Positions 1-8,898 of a DNA stretch of 23,591 bases are shown here, one piece after another. The position numbers and the translations under genes were made by a program. The notes beneath the pieces are model-generated. The model saw only the letters and a list, made by a program, of their open reading frames with translations. It was not told the origin of the DNA and made no database searches. Source of the DNA: Dehalococcoidia bacterium (GTDB lineage: Bacteria; Chloroflexota; Dehalococcoidia; SAR202; UBA11138); NCBI GenBank assembly GCA_012270665.1, contig JAAXHY010000038.1, positions 1 to 23,591 on the forward strand, given 5' to 3'. Numbering within the stretch: the stretch's first letter is position 1; each line of letters starts with the position of its first letter.

Positions 1-1
1 C

Positions 2-274
2 GTCGGATTCATACACTCTCACTCGATAGCCTCTGAAATGAGCGCCTCATGGGATCTGATGCTGCAAGCCCATCCCGAAGGCATTTCCGTCTCAGAGGAT
101 GGCGCCCAGCGAATCATGCGTTATGACGCGATGGTCCGCCATATGTACTTCGAGGAGACCACCCATCTCTTCAACATCCAGCGTCTGAAGCGGGCGCAGG
201 GACTTCCAACAGTATCCGAGACGCCAAGGGTCGGCTACTGGGCAGTTGACGGCTGGGACATCAGCGAGGCCTAG
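2..274 (+). CDS. C-terminal end of an unknown protein (5' truncated)
   Basis: The frame is open from base 2 to the TAG at 272-274, so about 90 residues of a longer protein enter from the left edge. The first in-window ATG (base 38) has coding-like sequence before it and no clear ribosome binding site, so it is probably internal. The visible part is hydrophilic, with no membrane segment and no motif I recognise; it ends GYWAVDGWDISEA, and the Trp/Tyr-rich tail suggests a folded soluble enzyme. It converges with the M42 peptidase gene on the other strand, and the two stop regions overlap by about 4 bases. No function can be assigned from this fragment. Confidence 0.6.
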   Translation, partial: VGFIHSHSIASEMSASWDLMLQAHPEGISVSEDGAQRIMRYDAMVRHMYFEETTHLFNIQRLKRAQGLPTVSETPRVGYWAVDGWDISEA

Positions 275-1383
275 GCGCGACCGGTCATACGCGCTCGTAT
301 CTCGTCCGGTACTTGTCGCACTCGCTCGCTCGCTGGCGATTCATTCCGCATACCCACACACTTCGCGGCCTCGGTGAGAAGTTCCACGCCGCCGAGGAAG
401 TCCTCGATACGGATGTACTCCGCGCCTATGCCCGATTCGGGATCGCGGATGCCGGTTGTGGCGTTGTGATAATTGCCCAGTGGGAACGCCATGCCTGTGG
501 CCCTGTATCCCCAGACCGCGAACGCTGTCCCTTCGCACACGCCGCCGCTCATAAGCTGGCGCTGGCTCTTGAAGTCGGGGTTGCGTCGCCTGATTGACTC
601 GCGCGCCACTATCAGGACCTGTTCCGCCTCGGCGTCGAAGGTGTAGAGCGCGTCCCCCGTTCTTATGACCGGCCCCGCGCCCTGCTTGACGCCCGGTATG
701 AGCGGGCTGGACTCGATGGATACGACGAGCGTTTCGAGTGGCAGCGTCCGCGCCTCGGCCATGAGCCGCGCGCCGAACAGTCCGCCCTCCTCGGCGCGTG
801 TGAAGACGGCGTAAATGTCGCACTCGGCATTCCCGGCCACGAGCCGCTCCATGGCCGCGAGTGAGGCGGCGCACCCGGCTAGGTCGTCCAGAGCGCGCAT
901 CCTGATGAATCCGTCTTCCAGCACGAAGTCCGGCAGGTCGAACACCACCGGAACGGGCGGCTCTATACTCACATCCTCGCCCAGTTCGACTCGGACGGTC
1001 CTGTCATCGCCGTTGGGGAACGGCACGATGCGGGCGGGCAGTCGGACGTCGCCTTCCAATAAGACAAGTACGTCCGTAGGGCTCGCCAGCGACACTTCCG
1101 GCACGCCGCCAAGCGCGACCGCCAGCAGACCGCGCTCCGACACTTCTACTATCTCGAATCCGGGATGGTCCATGTGAGCGACGAGCGCGAGAGGCGGATC
1201 ATCGCCTTCGGAGTTTCGATAGTGCGCGATCACGTTGCCGAAGTCGTCGGTGTCAGCGGGCAGTCCGATGTCCTTTAGCGTTTCGAGGATATACCCGGCG
1301 GGCGCGCTTTCATGGAACGGCGCGGCAGGTCTCTGCCCGAGTTCTCTAAGTATTTCGAGCGCGCGACTGTCTCTATCGTTCAT
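271..1383 (-). CDS. M42-family metallo-aminopeptidase (glutamyl aminopeptidase / endoglucanase-M type)
   Basis: This is a 370-residue cytosolic di-metal peptidase of the M42 family, close to the usual family length. Such enzymes remove N-terminal residues from peptides as large oligomers. The metal and catalytic positions are visible in family order: H70 with D72 in AHMDHPGF, D166 in ALDDLAG, the Glu pair 198-199 in RAEEGG, E224 in VSIES, and H306 in GNYHN. The ATG start at 1383 lies inside the last codons of the broken DUF5615 frame, an overlap of 11 bases, so the gene may be co-transcribed with the DUF433/DUF5615 pair. A GGAGG-like site is not obvious before the ATG. Substrate preference cannot be read from sequence. 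All metal ligands are present, so the enzyme is likely active. Confidence 0.88.
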   Translation of the reverse strand: MNDRDSRALEILRELGQRPAAPFHESAPAGYILETLKDIGLPADTDDFGNVIAHYRNSEGDDPPLALVAHMDHPGFEIVEVSERGLLAVALGGVPEVSLASPTDVLVLLEGDVRLPARIVPFPNGDDRTVRVELGEDVSIEPPVPVVFDLPDFVLEDGFIRMRALDDLAGCAASLAAMERLVAGNAECDIYAVFTRAEEGGLFGARLMAEARTLPLETLVVSIESSPLIPGVKQGAGPVIRTGDALYTFDAEAEQVLIVARESIRRRNPDFKSQRQLMSGGVCEGTAFAVWGYRATGMAFPLGNYHNATTGIRDPESGIGAEYIRIEDFLGGVELLTEAAKCVGMRNESPASERVRQVPDEIRARMTGRA

Positions 1384-1705
1384 GTGGAGGTATCTCTAAC
1401 TCTCGGATCTCACCGGCAGTTATCTCTGATACCGCCTCGCGTATCCTAGCGAGTTGCGGTCTAATGAGAGGCCACGAATTTGAGAGCAGAATCAAAATCG
1501 AAATTTTCCTCTCTGACATATTTTGTTGATAACGTAAACTTTGGTCTGTAGTTATCAGCAGTTCGTATTCGTTCGACTCAGCCCGACGCAGAAGGTCGCC
1601 GTTTCACAAGGTTGCCCATCCTCTTCTCGCAGAGGTCTGTACAGAATGTTCAGTCAAATATCGTCTCAGAGGGGCTGGGGTACAGTGATCTAGCAGGATT
1701 CTCAC
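1373..1705 (-). pseudogene. DUF5615 PIN-like toxin-type gene with an in-frame stop
   Basis: Translating from the GTG at 1705-1703 gives VRILLDHCTPAPLRRYL and on to GWATL, then TGA at 1606-1604 (codon 34). The same frame then continues NGDLLRRAE, LLITTDQSLRYQQN and SNSWPLIRPQ down to a TAG at 1375-1373, 110 residues in all. These blocks fit the DUF5615 family (PIN-like, usually encoded next to DUF433), in which a Lys or Arg normally precedes NGDLL. The GTG overlaps the DUF433 stop as GTGA, the normal layout for the pair. One premature stop with both flanks still family-like points to a recent nonsense mutation or a sequencing error; readthrough is less likely. CGA to TGA would be a single-base change. 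No other gene is visible between 1384 and 1701. Confidence 0.8.
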
Positions 1706-1929
1706 GATGCCTTAGGTTGGTCAAGCGCTTCGAGTTCATGTTCGAGAACCATTCTGACATGTTCCGCTTCGACTCCCGGGAACCACTCCAAGAACTCATC
1801 CACCGAGGCTCCGTCCCTTAAATTCGCAAACAGAGCGGATACAGGTACGCGAGTGCCTTTGAACAGCCATGCGCCGCCGAGCTTCTCCGGGTCGCGTTCC
1901 ACAGCTTTGCACGTGTGCCATCCCGCCAT
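1702..1929 (-). CDS. DUF433 antitoxin-like protein
   Basis: The 75-residue product matches the DUF433 family: GTRVPVSALFANLRDG is the core, followed by VDEFLEWFPGV and a C-terminal helix (EHVRMVLEHELEAL). DUF433 proteins are small helix-turn-helix-like proteins found beside DUF5615 PIN-like proteins and are generally regarded as the antitoxin side of the pair. The ATG at 1929 has a good Shine-Dalgarno (AAGGAG) about 10 bases upstream. The TGA stop overlaps the GTG start of the DUF5615 frame by four bases, implying translational coupling. The gene looks intact although its partner is interrupted. It lies 55 bases after the LLM oxidoreductase and may be read from that transcript. Confidence 0.85.
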   Translation of the reverse strand: MAGWHTCKAVERDPEKLGGAWLFKGTRVPVSALFANLRDGASVDEFLEWFPGVEAEHVRMVLEHELEALDQPKAS

Positions 1930-1984
1930 TGATGTGGGTCTCCTTTCAGAAATTCTCTCAGAGATGCGAGTTCGGTCAGGCGTC

Positions 1985-3085
1985 TCAGTTTAGGTCAGCC
2001 AGTCGAGGCATGACCTCCTGGGACAGCAGACGGACGGACTTTTCGTAGTTGTCGCGGTCCTCGGAGTGGTCGAATGTGAGCCACAGCAGCGTGCCGAAGC
2101 CGCCGACCGTCTCGTAGAGACCACGCAACTTCTCTTCCACAGTGTCGGGAGAGCCGACGATCCACAGGTTGTCCATCATGTATTCGAGGGTGACATCATC
2201 GTCAGATATGGACTCGTCATGTTTCATGAAACTGACGAACGGATACGCTCCAAAAGAGAAGAGCGGGTGCAGATAGTCACGCCAAGCCCTGCCCAGCATC
2301 CCGTTCATCGCGCCCTCACGCGCCTCTTCATCCGTGTCCGCAACCCAGATGTCGCGCACGATGCGCCATTCACCGCGCGATGGGGGCTCCCTCCCCACGC
2401 TCTCCGCTCCCTGCGCCACGGCGTCCCAGTGGCTTGCGACGTAAACGGCGTTCAGCCCCAGGCTCATCGGGATATATCCCCTCTCGCCCACGATCTTGAG
2501 CGTTTCCGATCCCGGACTCGCGCCCGCGACGCCAATGGGTGGATGCGGCTTCTGGTACGGCGTGAGGAATGTCTTCAGCGTCGCGTATTCGTATTCCTTT
2601 GGGTCTGGAATGTTGAAGTTCCAGAACTTGCCCTTGTACTCGAATGGACCTTCGATATGTTCCCAGACTTTCAGTATGATGTCCAGGGACTCGCGCGTCA
2701 TCTCGCGGTGCTGGCTTGCGTCGAAGTCCACGTCGAACAGTTCGTGGTCGGACAGCAGGCCGCCGGAACCAATCCCGAACATATAGCGGCCCTGCGCCAG
2801 GTGGTCCAGGTACGCGACCCTGTGCGCCAGTTCGACCGGATGGTGGAACGGCAGCAGGTGCGCGCCCGTTCCAAGCATGATGTTCTTCGTCCGCATCAAC
2901 GCCTGCGCGATAAGCAGGTCCGGCGTCGGAACGGGCTCCCAGGGCGCGGTGAAATGCTCGCCTATCCACGCCTCGCTCAGTCCGTACCTGTCCGCCATCT
3001 CCAGACAGTCCAGGTCCCACTGGTGGGCGTCCCATGTCGAGCGTTCGGGTGGATGCGATGGCATGAGAAACAGACCGAGTTTCAT
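1985..3085 (-). CDS. LLM-class flavin-dependent oxidoreductase (luciferase-like monooxygenase)
   Basis: The 366-residue protein begins MKLGLFLMPSHPP and has the TIM-barrel pattern of bacterial luciferase-like monooxygenases: EAWIGEHF near residue 40, LGTGAHLLPFHHPVELA near residue 92, and GRYMFGIGSGG near residue 123. A C-terminal segment, NLWIVGSPDTVEEKLRGL, is typical of the family's final barrel strands. These enzymes use reduced FMN or F420 to oxidise or reduce small organic molecules; the closest flavour by motif is the limonene-monooxygenase-like branch, but the substrate is not determinable. The ATG at 3085 has a strong GGAGGA site about 5 bases upstream. A TATAAT box lies about 60 bases upstream, so the gene may have its own promoter after the HpcH/HpaI aldolase gene. 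Confidence 0.87.
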   Translation of the reverse strand: MKLGLFLMPSHPPERSTWDAHQWDLDCLEMADRYGLSEAWIGEHFTAPWEPVPTPDLLIAQALMRTKNIMLGTGAHLLPFHHPVELAHRVAYLDHLAQGRYMFGIGSGGLLSDHELFDVDFDASQHREMTRESLDIILKVWEHIEGPFEYKGKFWNFNIPDPKEYEYATLKTFLTPYQKPHPPIGVAGASPGSETLKIVGERGYIPMSLGLNAVYVASHWDAVAQGAESVGREPPSRGEWRIVRDIWVADTDEEAREGAMNGMLGRAWRDYLHPLFSFGAYPFVSFMKHDESISDDDVTLEYMMDNLWIVGSPDTVEEKLRGLYETVGGFGTLLWLTFDHSEDRDNYEKSVRLLSQEVMPRLADLN

Positions 3086-3142
3086 TTCATTCCTCCTTCG
3101 ACGCGTGGGTAAACGTGTCCAATGGCCTCAGGTTATGGGCGC

Positions 3143-3148
3143 ATTATA
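3143..3148 (-). promoter_or_regulatory. Probable -10 box before the LLM oxidoreductase
   Basis: The minus strand reads TATAAT here, in the 91-base gap between the aldolase stop and the LLM start. It would place a transcript start about 50 bases before the ATG at 3085. No good -35 hexamer is found 16-18 bases upstream (CCCAAA at 17), so the site is tentative. Confidence 0.4.
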
Positions 3149-3176
3149 TCGGATGGCGGAGGAGATTTGGGCAGGC

Positions 3177-3944
3177 TCATGCCTCGCGGTCGAATGCATC
3201 GAGGCCGGCGTTGACCGCGCTCACGAACAGGTTGTAGTCCGGCCCGTACTGGATGAAGGTGAATCCCTGTCGCTGTCGTTCACGCAATCCTTCGGGCGTA
3301 CCGGCGGACACGCCGATCTCCACGCCCCGCGGTCTCGCGACCTCCAGCGCCTTCCGGGAAATCTCCTCTATCTCAGGCAGAGGCAGCTTGCGGGGATCGA
3401 GCCCGAGCTCCAGAGACAGGTCCCAAGGGCCGATGGTCAGTACGTCAACGCCCGGGACCTCGCATATCTCTTCCAGGTTCTCGACCGCGTCGCGCGTCTC
3501 CAGTATCAGGCAGACCAGAATGTTGTCGTCGGCGCGCTCGAGGTAGTCGTCGTTGTCCAGAGTGTAGTCCGACGCCCTGAGCGGCCCCCAACTCCTGATG
3601 CCGTTAGGGGGAAACCGCGTGTAAGAGACAATCGCCCGCGCTTCCTCGGCGGTTCTGACGCCGGGAACCAACACGCCCATGGCGCCCATGTCGAGCGAGC
3701 GCTGAATGTACACCTGGTCCCTGTTCGGGACACGAACGATTGGAACGGCGTCGCTGCCGTTCATCGCCATGAGCATATGCTGAATCTCGGCTGAGTCCAG
3801 GCCGTTGTGCTCGGTCTCGATAACCAGCCAGTCCATACCGGCCCGCGCCATAAGCTCCGCGACGTTGGGACTGCCCAATCCCAAGAAGCAGCCGATGACG
3901 GGCTTACCATCCTTGACGCGCTGTCGAACTCTGTTGTCCTTCAT
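3177..3944 (-). CDS. HpcH/HpaI-family aldolase (class II, metal dependent)
   Basis: About 255 residues, the normal length of HpcH/HpaI aldolases such as 4-hydroxy-2-oxo-heptane-1,7-dioate aldolase and 2-dehydro-3-deoxyglucarate aldolase. Family blocks appear in order: AGMDWLVIETEHN, VRVPNRDQVYIQRSLDMG, VLVPGVRTAEEA, GIRSWGPLRAS, the metal-binding Glu in LILETRDAVENL, VPGVDVLTIGPWDLS with the metal Asp, and GVEIGVSAG. The canonical G-x-R-G is GIRSWG here, a small departure. It probably cleaves or forms a 2-oxo-acid aldol. The frame extends seven codons upstream to a TTG at 3965, but the ATG at 3944 is preferred because GGGGGC lies just before it. The gene starts 48 bases after the lipoprotein stop and may be co-transcribed with it. 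Confidence 0.85.
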   Translation of the reverse strand: MKDNRVRQRVKDGKPVIGCFLGLGSPNVAELMARAGMDWLVIETEHNGLDSAEIQHMLMAMNGSDAVPIVRVPNRDQVYIQRSLDMGAMGVLVPGVRTAEEARAIVSYTRFPPNGIRSWGPLRASDYTLDNDDYLERADDNILVCLILETRDAVENLEEICEVPGVDVLTIGPWDLSLELGLDPRKLPLPEIEEISRKALEVARPRGVEIGVSAGTPEGLRERQRQGFTFIQYGPDYNLFVSAVNAGLDAFDREA

Positions 3945-3992
3945 ATTCTTGCCCCCGGAACGCAATTTTCTGAGTCTTGGGACTGCTGGATT

Positions 3993-6164
3993 CTAGGACT
4001 CGTTTATGGTGACGGAGGAAACCGCGTCGCCCTGCGTTCTCGCAGACATGGGGTCTCTAGGCGAAATGGCGTTCACGACATCCATGCCCTCGATCACTTC
4101 CCCGAACACGGCATGATGGTCATCCAGATGCGGTGTCGGGACGAACGTGATGAAGAATTGGCTTCCGTTCGTATTGGGGCCGGCGTTCGCCATGGACAGG
4201 ATTCCGGGCTTGTCGTGCCTGAGGTCAGGGTGAAACTCGTCCGCGAACTGGTACCCCGGGCCACCCCTTCCCGTTCCCGTCGGATCGCCTCCCTGCGCCA
4301 TGAATCCGGGTATCACTCTATGGAACGTTACACCGTCATAGTAACCGTCCCTGGCCAGGAAGACGAAATTATTGGTCGTACTCGGAGCCTTATCCGCGAA
4401 CAGCTTTATAGTGAACTCGGAACCGTCCTCCATGTTGAAAGTCGCGGTGTATTCCTTGGAGGGGTCTATTGTCATGGCCGGAGCTGAATTGTACTGTTTT
4501 GCCACTTTGGGACATATCCTTTCTTCGGTTTCTCGTATTTCGATGGTGTCCGCTATCTGTATGAACAGCGGATCAAGTTCCTCCGCGTACTCCTCGGAAG
4601 CCGTGAATGTCACGATCACGCCGGTCGAGCACCGCAAGAGCAAATACTGGGTTATAGAGGCCCCTATCGGTTCGCCGGAGACAGGTACTGGTAATGTATA
4701 TCCGATCCTTACAGCCTCGCCGGACGCCAATTGAATCTTCTGCCTCTCGAGATTGGCTACTCCCCAATAAGACTCCAGTTGCTGCACATTGATGTCCGCG
4801 TATGTGTCCAGCGTGGATGGCAAACCGGAGTCGTTTACCAGGACACTCATGTTGGAGTGGAAAGTCTCGGATGAAGACGGCCCTTGCTCGAATCCGAACA
4901 GCTTGAATTCCAGTGTATCCCGGAATTGCTCTAACTGACCTGCCATGAATTCGAATCTGGCGTCGCCGGACGACTTGAAAGTTTCTAGAGCCGCGTCTAT
5001 GGATTCTGGATCGAGTGGAAGAGTGACCCAGGACGGTGGCGTTGCGATGGATAGGCCCTCCGTTGGCAAGTCGGACCTGATCCAGCCTGAGCCTAGAGTC
5101 GTATGGACAACTTCTATGGCAGCGGGATCTTCGGATTCGCCGAAGTCGGGTAAGAGGGACCGCAGGTCTGAGTACTCTTTGGGTGGTTCTATCTGCGCCG
5201 GAACATCGAAGTCCGAATATTCGATGAGTATCTCGAAGCTGGTGTCTCCTCCGCCAAAGCCCCCAAGCAGGCTGTCGGACGGCATGGATCCGGCTTCAGG
5301 AATTGCCAATTTGCCGTTCGCCAGTATCCTGCGGAGCAGGCCATCCTCGACGCCGACCCAGAACCTCATATCCAGTTCGCCGCCCATTCCTTCGAGCATA
5401 GCAATGGATCCGCTGTCGACGGAGGCCGCGATCCGATATGCCTCGATGCCGTCAATCTCCTCCGTTCCCTCCAGGGTCAGCTTGTCGGGTTCCTGCAGTA
5501 GTTCAGGAGCGACAAAGTTCTCGGCGTCGGCGAAATCGGACGGGTTCAATGGCAGGAACTCGCTGGCGCTTGCTCCCAGTACCCATTCACCGGTTTCGGG
5601 ATCAGTCATATAGAAGTCGCCGTCCACAGTTATGAACTTTATCTCGATGCTGAAGAAACCAATGTCAATACTGATCGATCCCTCAGAGTCGAAAGGCTTC
5701 TGGAAATCGGCTTGCAGCGTGACCGGCAATTCTATGGCCGCGCCACCCTGAGCCGTGGAGATGATCATTTCGGTGAAGAGATGGAAACTGTCGACTTCTG
5801 AAAGCGCCTTCGAGGCCCCCGCGAGTATCTCGGATGCTGTGCGGTCATCTTTGGGGGCCTGGGTGGGCTCCGGCGTGTCCGACGGCACAGGCGTCGCGGT
5901 TGGAACTGGATTGTTAATCGGAACGGGCGTGGCAGTTGGCGGTACAGGCGTGTTCGTTGGGACTGGCGTCACTGTCGGCGGCACAGGCGTAGCGGTCGGC
6001 GGTACAGGTGTATTTGTCGGAATTAGGGTTGCCGTAGGCGGTATGGGAGTAGGTTCGGGATCGGGACCGCCGCACGCGGCTGCTATCGCTATCAGAACGG
6101 ACATGAGAACCAGCGGAGCGATTCCCAGTACCGTCCATGGTCTCTGACGAGTTATCTTATCCAA
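3993..6164 (-). CDS. Secreted lipoprotein with LppX/LprG-like and cyclophilin-type PPIase domains
   Basis: From the TTG at 6164 the product is 723 residues: KITRQR, a hydrophobic stretch and AIAAAC with Cys32 as the likely lipidation site; a Pro/Thr linker (35-105); a beta-rich region resembling LppX/LprAFG lipoprotein domains (about 108-330); a second alpha/beta region (about 350-560) resembling PsbP/DcrB-type domains; and a cyclophilin domain (572-723). The cyclophilin has [14 protein letters not shown] with the catalytic Arg near 616, NGSQFFIT, and [10 protein letters not shown], where His stands at the usual Trp position, as in many bacterial members. It should catalyse proline isomerisation outside the membrane. 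The frame is open upstream to an ATG at 6422, but the TATAAT at 6207-6212 and the GGGAGA just before 6167/6164 argue for the TTG or the adjacent GTG (6167). Confidence 0.82.
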   Translation of the reverse strand: MDKITRQRPWTVLGIAPLVLMSVLIAIAAACGGPDPEPTPIPPTATLIPTNTPVPPTATPVPPTVTPVPTNTPVPPTATPVPINNPVPTATPVPSDTPEPTQAPKDDRTASEILAGASKALSEVDSFHLFTEMIISTAQGGAAIELPVTLQADFQKPFDSEGSISIDIGFFSIEIKFITVDGDFYMTDPETGEWVLGASASEFLPLNPSDFADAENFVAPELLQEPDKLTLEGTEEIDGIEAYRIAASVDSGSIAMLEGMGGELDMRFWVGVEDGLLRRILANGKLAIPEAGSMPSDSLLGGFGGGDTSFEILIEYSDFDVPAQIEPPKEYSDLRSLLPDFGESEDPAAIEVVHTTLGSGWIRSDLPTEGLSIATPPSWVTLPLDPESIDAALETFKSSGDARFEFMAGQLEQFRDTLEFKLFGFEQGPSSSETFHSNMSVLVNDSGLPSTLDTYADINVQQLESYWGVANLERQKIQLASGEAVRIGYTLPVPVSGEPIGASITQYLLLRCSTGVIVTFTASEEYAEELDPLFIQIADTIEIRETEERICPKVAKQYNSAPAMTIDPSKEYTATFNMEDGSEFTIKLFADKAPSTTNNFVFLARDGYYDGVTFHRVIPGFMAQGGDPTGTGRGGPGYQFADEFHPDLRHDKPGILSMANAGPNTNGSQFFITFVPTPHLDDHHAVFGEVIEGMDVVNAISPRDPMSARTQGDAVSSVTINES
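5850..6062 (-). repeat. Degenerate tandem repeat encoding a Pro/Thr linker
   Basis: Within the lipoprotein gene, a short unit coding for variants of TPVPPTA is repeated several times at 6-7 codon spacing, with diverged copies ([18 protein letters not shown]). Such extracellular linkers are common in Chloroflexota surface proteins. The copies differ at the DNA level, so this is an old low-complexity array rather than a fresh expansion. Confidence 0.8.
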
Positions 6165-6206
6165 CACTTCTCCCTGCAAACGTTTGTCTGAATAACCCTG
6201 AAGGAT

Positions 6207-6212
6207 ATTATA
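6207..6212 (-). promoter_or_regulatory. Probable -10 box before the cyclophilin lipoprotein
   Basis: The minus strand reads TATAAT, which would start a transcript about 36 bases before the TTG at 6164. There is no convincing -35 box (TGTCCG at 17 bases). It lies in the roughly 270-base gap after comEC, which otherwise holds no gene I can support, and it favours the short lipoprotein start. Confidence 0.45.
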
Positions 6213-6437
6213 CCTGAGTGATCTTTGGGCGGACATGGCATTAATGAAAATTCGGGAGCGGTTGAGACGGATTAGAGATAGATGTGCGATACGTCGCTCA
6301 TCGTTATCATGAGACCATGGAGACGCCAGACGGCAAGATGGAATAATGCGGAACGCCGAGCGAAACCGCGCCCAGCAAGTCGAAGCCGAGGCTGTCAGGC
6401 TGAGAAAACAAATTCGGCGCATGGAGCAAAACTGACC

Positions 6438-8885
6438 TCATCGCTCCGTCTTCACCCACATCGTCTCGCCATCGGATTCGAACGTTATCGTCCCATTCTC
6501 GTACGTCCTGAATATCCGAGATCTGGGGATTAACCCTTCAAGTCGTTCGACTACTTCCGGGTCTGGATGTCCAAACCTGTTGTCCTGCCCCGCTGAGATT
6601 ACCGCTGCGCCAGGTGAGACGGCGCCGAGAAACGACGGGCTGGAGGATGTCTTGCTTCCGTGATGGGCAACCTTCAGCACATGGCTGTCCAGAACCTGCC
6701 CTGAGCGTAGCAGCAGCCTTTCCCCTTCGGCCACTATATCGCCAGTCAGCAGAAAGCTGGCATTTCCAAAGACGACCCGCACAACCACGGAGGCATCATT
6801 TACGTCCCCGGACCTCGCGCCGGCGCCGGCGTCTTGTGGAGCGAGTACATGCAACTCGACGCCGTCATCGAAGGAAATACGCATTCCGGGGCGCGCTACT
6901 AGCAATTGTGCATCCTCGGAGTCGGCGAGCCTCGACCATGCCGCGTAGTCCGCGCTCTCGTATTCGCTGCGCGCCTCCAGGATGCGCTCGACATGATATC
7001 GGCGCAAGACCTCGTTCAGGCCGGAGACGTGGTCGCTGTGCGGATGACTGAGTACAACCAGCGACAGCGTTCGCTTCCAGAAGGGCATTTGGGCGTCCAG
7101 AACTTGAACGGCGCGTTCTGGGTCCGGGCCTCCGTCCACCACAATCGTCCCACCTGAAGGTGTAGTTATGACAGTCATATCCCCCTGCCCTACATCTGCG
7201 AATACGACCTTGAGCATTCCGTCAGGTTGGCTCAGCGCCGCTGTCCACACAGCCACCGCCACCACAAGCGCCAGAACCGAGATTTGCCAAGGGACCGACA
7301 TATTCCAGCTTGCCGATGGGAAGCGGAGCCGGGAGCGTCGCCACCTTATTGGGCTGTACAGGAGGACGACTATTCCCGTCATTACCGAATAGTAAGCCCA
7401 GACAAATCGGTGCGCTAACTCGCCCGTTTCTACCGACGCCATTGGCAGCCCGGAGAACAGAGATGCCACTCCGGTGATATAGCCGGACAAAATCCAGGCA
7501 ATCCATCCGAAGGGCATCGCCGCGGTTTCCGACAGTGTTCCTACGAGAGCGGTCGCCCCATGCGCTACAATGGCCGGCGCCAGAGCGGGCATACTCAACA
7601 GCGTGGCGGGCAGTCCTACAAGGGACACGCGCTCGAAGTAGAGCATCACCAAGGGGGTCGTAGCCAGCGTCGCTGCGACAGTAACTCCTACCGCCATCGC
7701 AAGGCCGCGCAGTGAGGTCGCCCACCAATCCTCGCGCTCAGGACCGAGTCCGATCCACTCCGCAATCCTGTCCGACAGCGCTTCGTAATAGATTGCGATT
7801 CCCATCATCGCGGCGAAGCTGAGTTGGAAAGAGACTCTCGTCAGAACTCGCGGTTCGAGCGCCGCCATGAGCGCGGCAGCGAGAGCAAGAGCCGGAATGA
7901 GGCTTCGCGGCCTTCCGACGGCAATCGCGACGATGTACACCGTTCCCATGATCGCGGCTCGTATGGCTGAGTCCGAAGCGCCCGATGTGAGAGCGTACAT
8001 CCAGATTGCCAGCAGCGGAAGCGCTAGATAGAATTGCCTCCGTCTTCCCAACAGGAACTCGCTGGCGGATATGCTGAGGGCAAGAAGTATGCCCACGTGC
8101 AGCCCGGAGATGGCGAGCAGATGAGCGGTCCCGGCTCGACGGAAGTCCTCGGTCAGCGATTCTGGCGCTCCATCTCGGATACCCAGCAGAATGGCCTGGC
8201 CAAAGGATGCCTGTGGCTCAGGTATGGCGACAGTCATGGCTCCCGCCATATCGCGCCGTAGGGAGTAGAGCCACCGGTAGAAGGGACTGCCGCCATCCTC
8301 GCCGATCAACTCGACCTCCGGGAAACTCATAACCCACCCTATGCCCTGCGATTCCAGGTAGGCGGGGAAGTCGAACCCGTCGAACCTCTGGGGCTTCTCC
8401 AGACTGCCGGTGAGCGCGAGCTCGTCACCATATCTTACGAATGGCGCTTCCCTGGAACCGGCGAGGTACGAGGGAACCCGTGCCGTTACCCTGACATAGC
8501 CCGAAACTTCGCGCCACGGGGAGTCATAGCCTGTCCTCAGGCGTTCTGCGGACAGCCGAAATGTGAGCGCTGAGCCCGACCCGGTTGGGTCGTCGGACAC
8601 CACGCCCTCGACCATCAATCCCGGCGCATCCCGGTACGGTCCCAGATCGACTCCGAGCTCTTCGACCGTCCCGGCTCTCAGCACACCGAGAATCAGCGCG
8701 CCAACAGCCAGGGACGGGAGTAGGAACCTACGAGCAGAAACCGACAGCGCGACCGCAAATAGCGCCGCAGTCGCGAAAAGCAAAACCGTACCGATTGGAG
8801 CGTCCCATCGGGCCCCGAGTATCAGCCCGGCCAGAAATCCGGCGGCAACGCTCGGAAGAAGGGCAGCCTTATCTGACGCGCTCAT
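6438..8885 (-). CDS. comEC: ComEC/Rec2-family DNA uptake channel
   Basis: The 815-residue membrane protein has the three-part ComEC layout. N-terminal membrane helices (1-65) lead into an OB-like extracellular domain (about 85-190, DUF4131 type). A Competence domain with many membrane segments (about 215-510) contains the family signature HLLAISGLHVG and ASDSAIRAAIMG. A C-terminal metallo-beta-lactamase-like domain (about 555-815) shows VVDGGPD, SHPHSDHVSGL, LLTGDI and VAHHGSKTSSS. ComEC forms the inner-membrane pore for single-stranded DNA entry in transformation, and the C-terminal domain is the presumed nuclease that degrades the other strand. Its metal motif (HxHxDH) is intact. The start is 13 bases after the P450 stop, so the two are probably co-transcribed. 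No other competence gene is in the window. Confidence 0.93.
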   Translation of the reverse strand: MSASDKAALLPSVAAGFLAGLILGARWDAPIGTVLLFATAALFAVALSVSARRFLLPSLAVGALILGVLRAGTVEELGVDLGPYRDAPGLMVEGVVSDDPTGSGSALTFRLSAERLRTGYDSPWREVSGYVRVTARVPSYLAGSREAPFVRYGDELALTGSLEKPQRFDGFDFPAYLESQGIGWVMSFPEVELIGEDGGSPFYRWLYSLRRDMAGAMTVAIPEPQASFGQAILLGIRDGAPESLTEDFRRAGTAHLLAISGLHVGILLALSISASEFLLGRRRQFYLALPLLAIWMYALTSGASDSAIRAAIMGTVYIVAIAVGRPRSLIPALALAAALMAALEPRVLTRVSFQLSFAAMMGIAIYYEALSDRIAEWIGLGPEREDWWATSLRGLAMAVGVTVAATLATTPLVMLYFERVSLVGLPATLLSMPALAPAIVAHGATALVGTLSETAAMPFGWIAWILSGYITGVASLFSGLPMASVETGELAHRFVWAYYSVMTGIVVLLYSPIRWRRSRLRFPSASWNMSVPWQISVLALVVAVAVWTAALSQPDGMLKVVFADVGQGDMTVITTPSGGTIVVDGGPDPERAVQVLDAQMPFWKRTLSLVVLSHPHSDHVSGLNEVLRRYHVERILEARSEYESADYAAWSRLADSEDAQLLVARPGMRISFDDGVELHVLAPQDAGAGARSGDVNDASVVVRVVFGNASFLLTGDIVAEGERLLLRSGQVLDSHVLKVAHHGSKTSSSPSFLGAVSPGAAVISAGQDNRFGHPDPEVVERLEGLIPRSRIFRTYENGTITFESDGETMWVKTER

Positions 8886-8898
8886 GCGAGACGCGCCC

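Noticed and set aside
2066..3112. 348-codon open frame on the plus strand
   Set aside because: It is antisense to the well-supported LLM oxidoreductase, is rich in Arg/Val/His/Gln as expected for a shadow frame of GC-rich DNA, and has no recognisable motif.
2877..3794. 305-codon open frame on the plus strand
   Set aside because: It is antisense to the LLM and aldolase genes, both of which have clear family motifs and ribosome sites.
5850..6062. Short repeats considered as a CRISPR or other repeat array
   Set aside because: The units are coding Pro/Thr repeats of 6-7 codons without unique spacers, inside a protein linker.
6165..6422. N-terminal extension of the cyclophilin lipoprotein to the ATG at 6422
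   Set aside because: The extension has no signal-peptide logic, would bury the lipoprotein signal about 90 residues in, and contains a TATAAT box; the TTG/GTG at 6164/6167 has a ribosome site.
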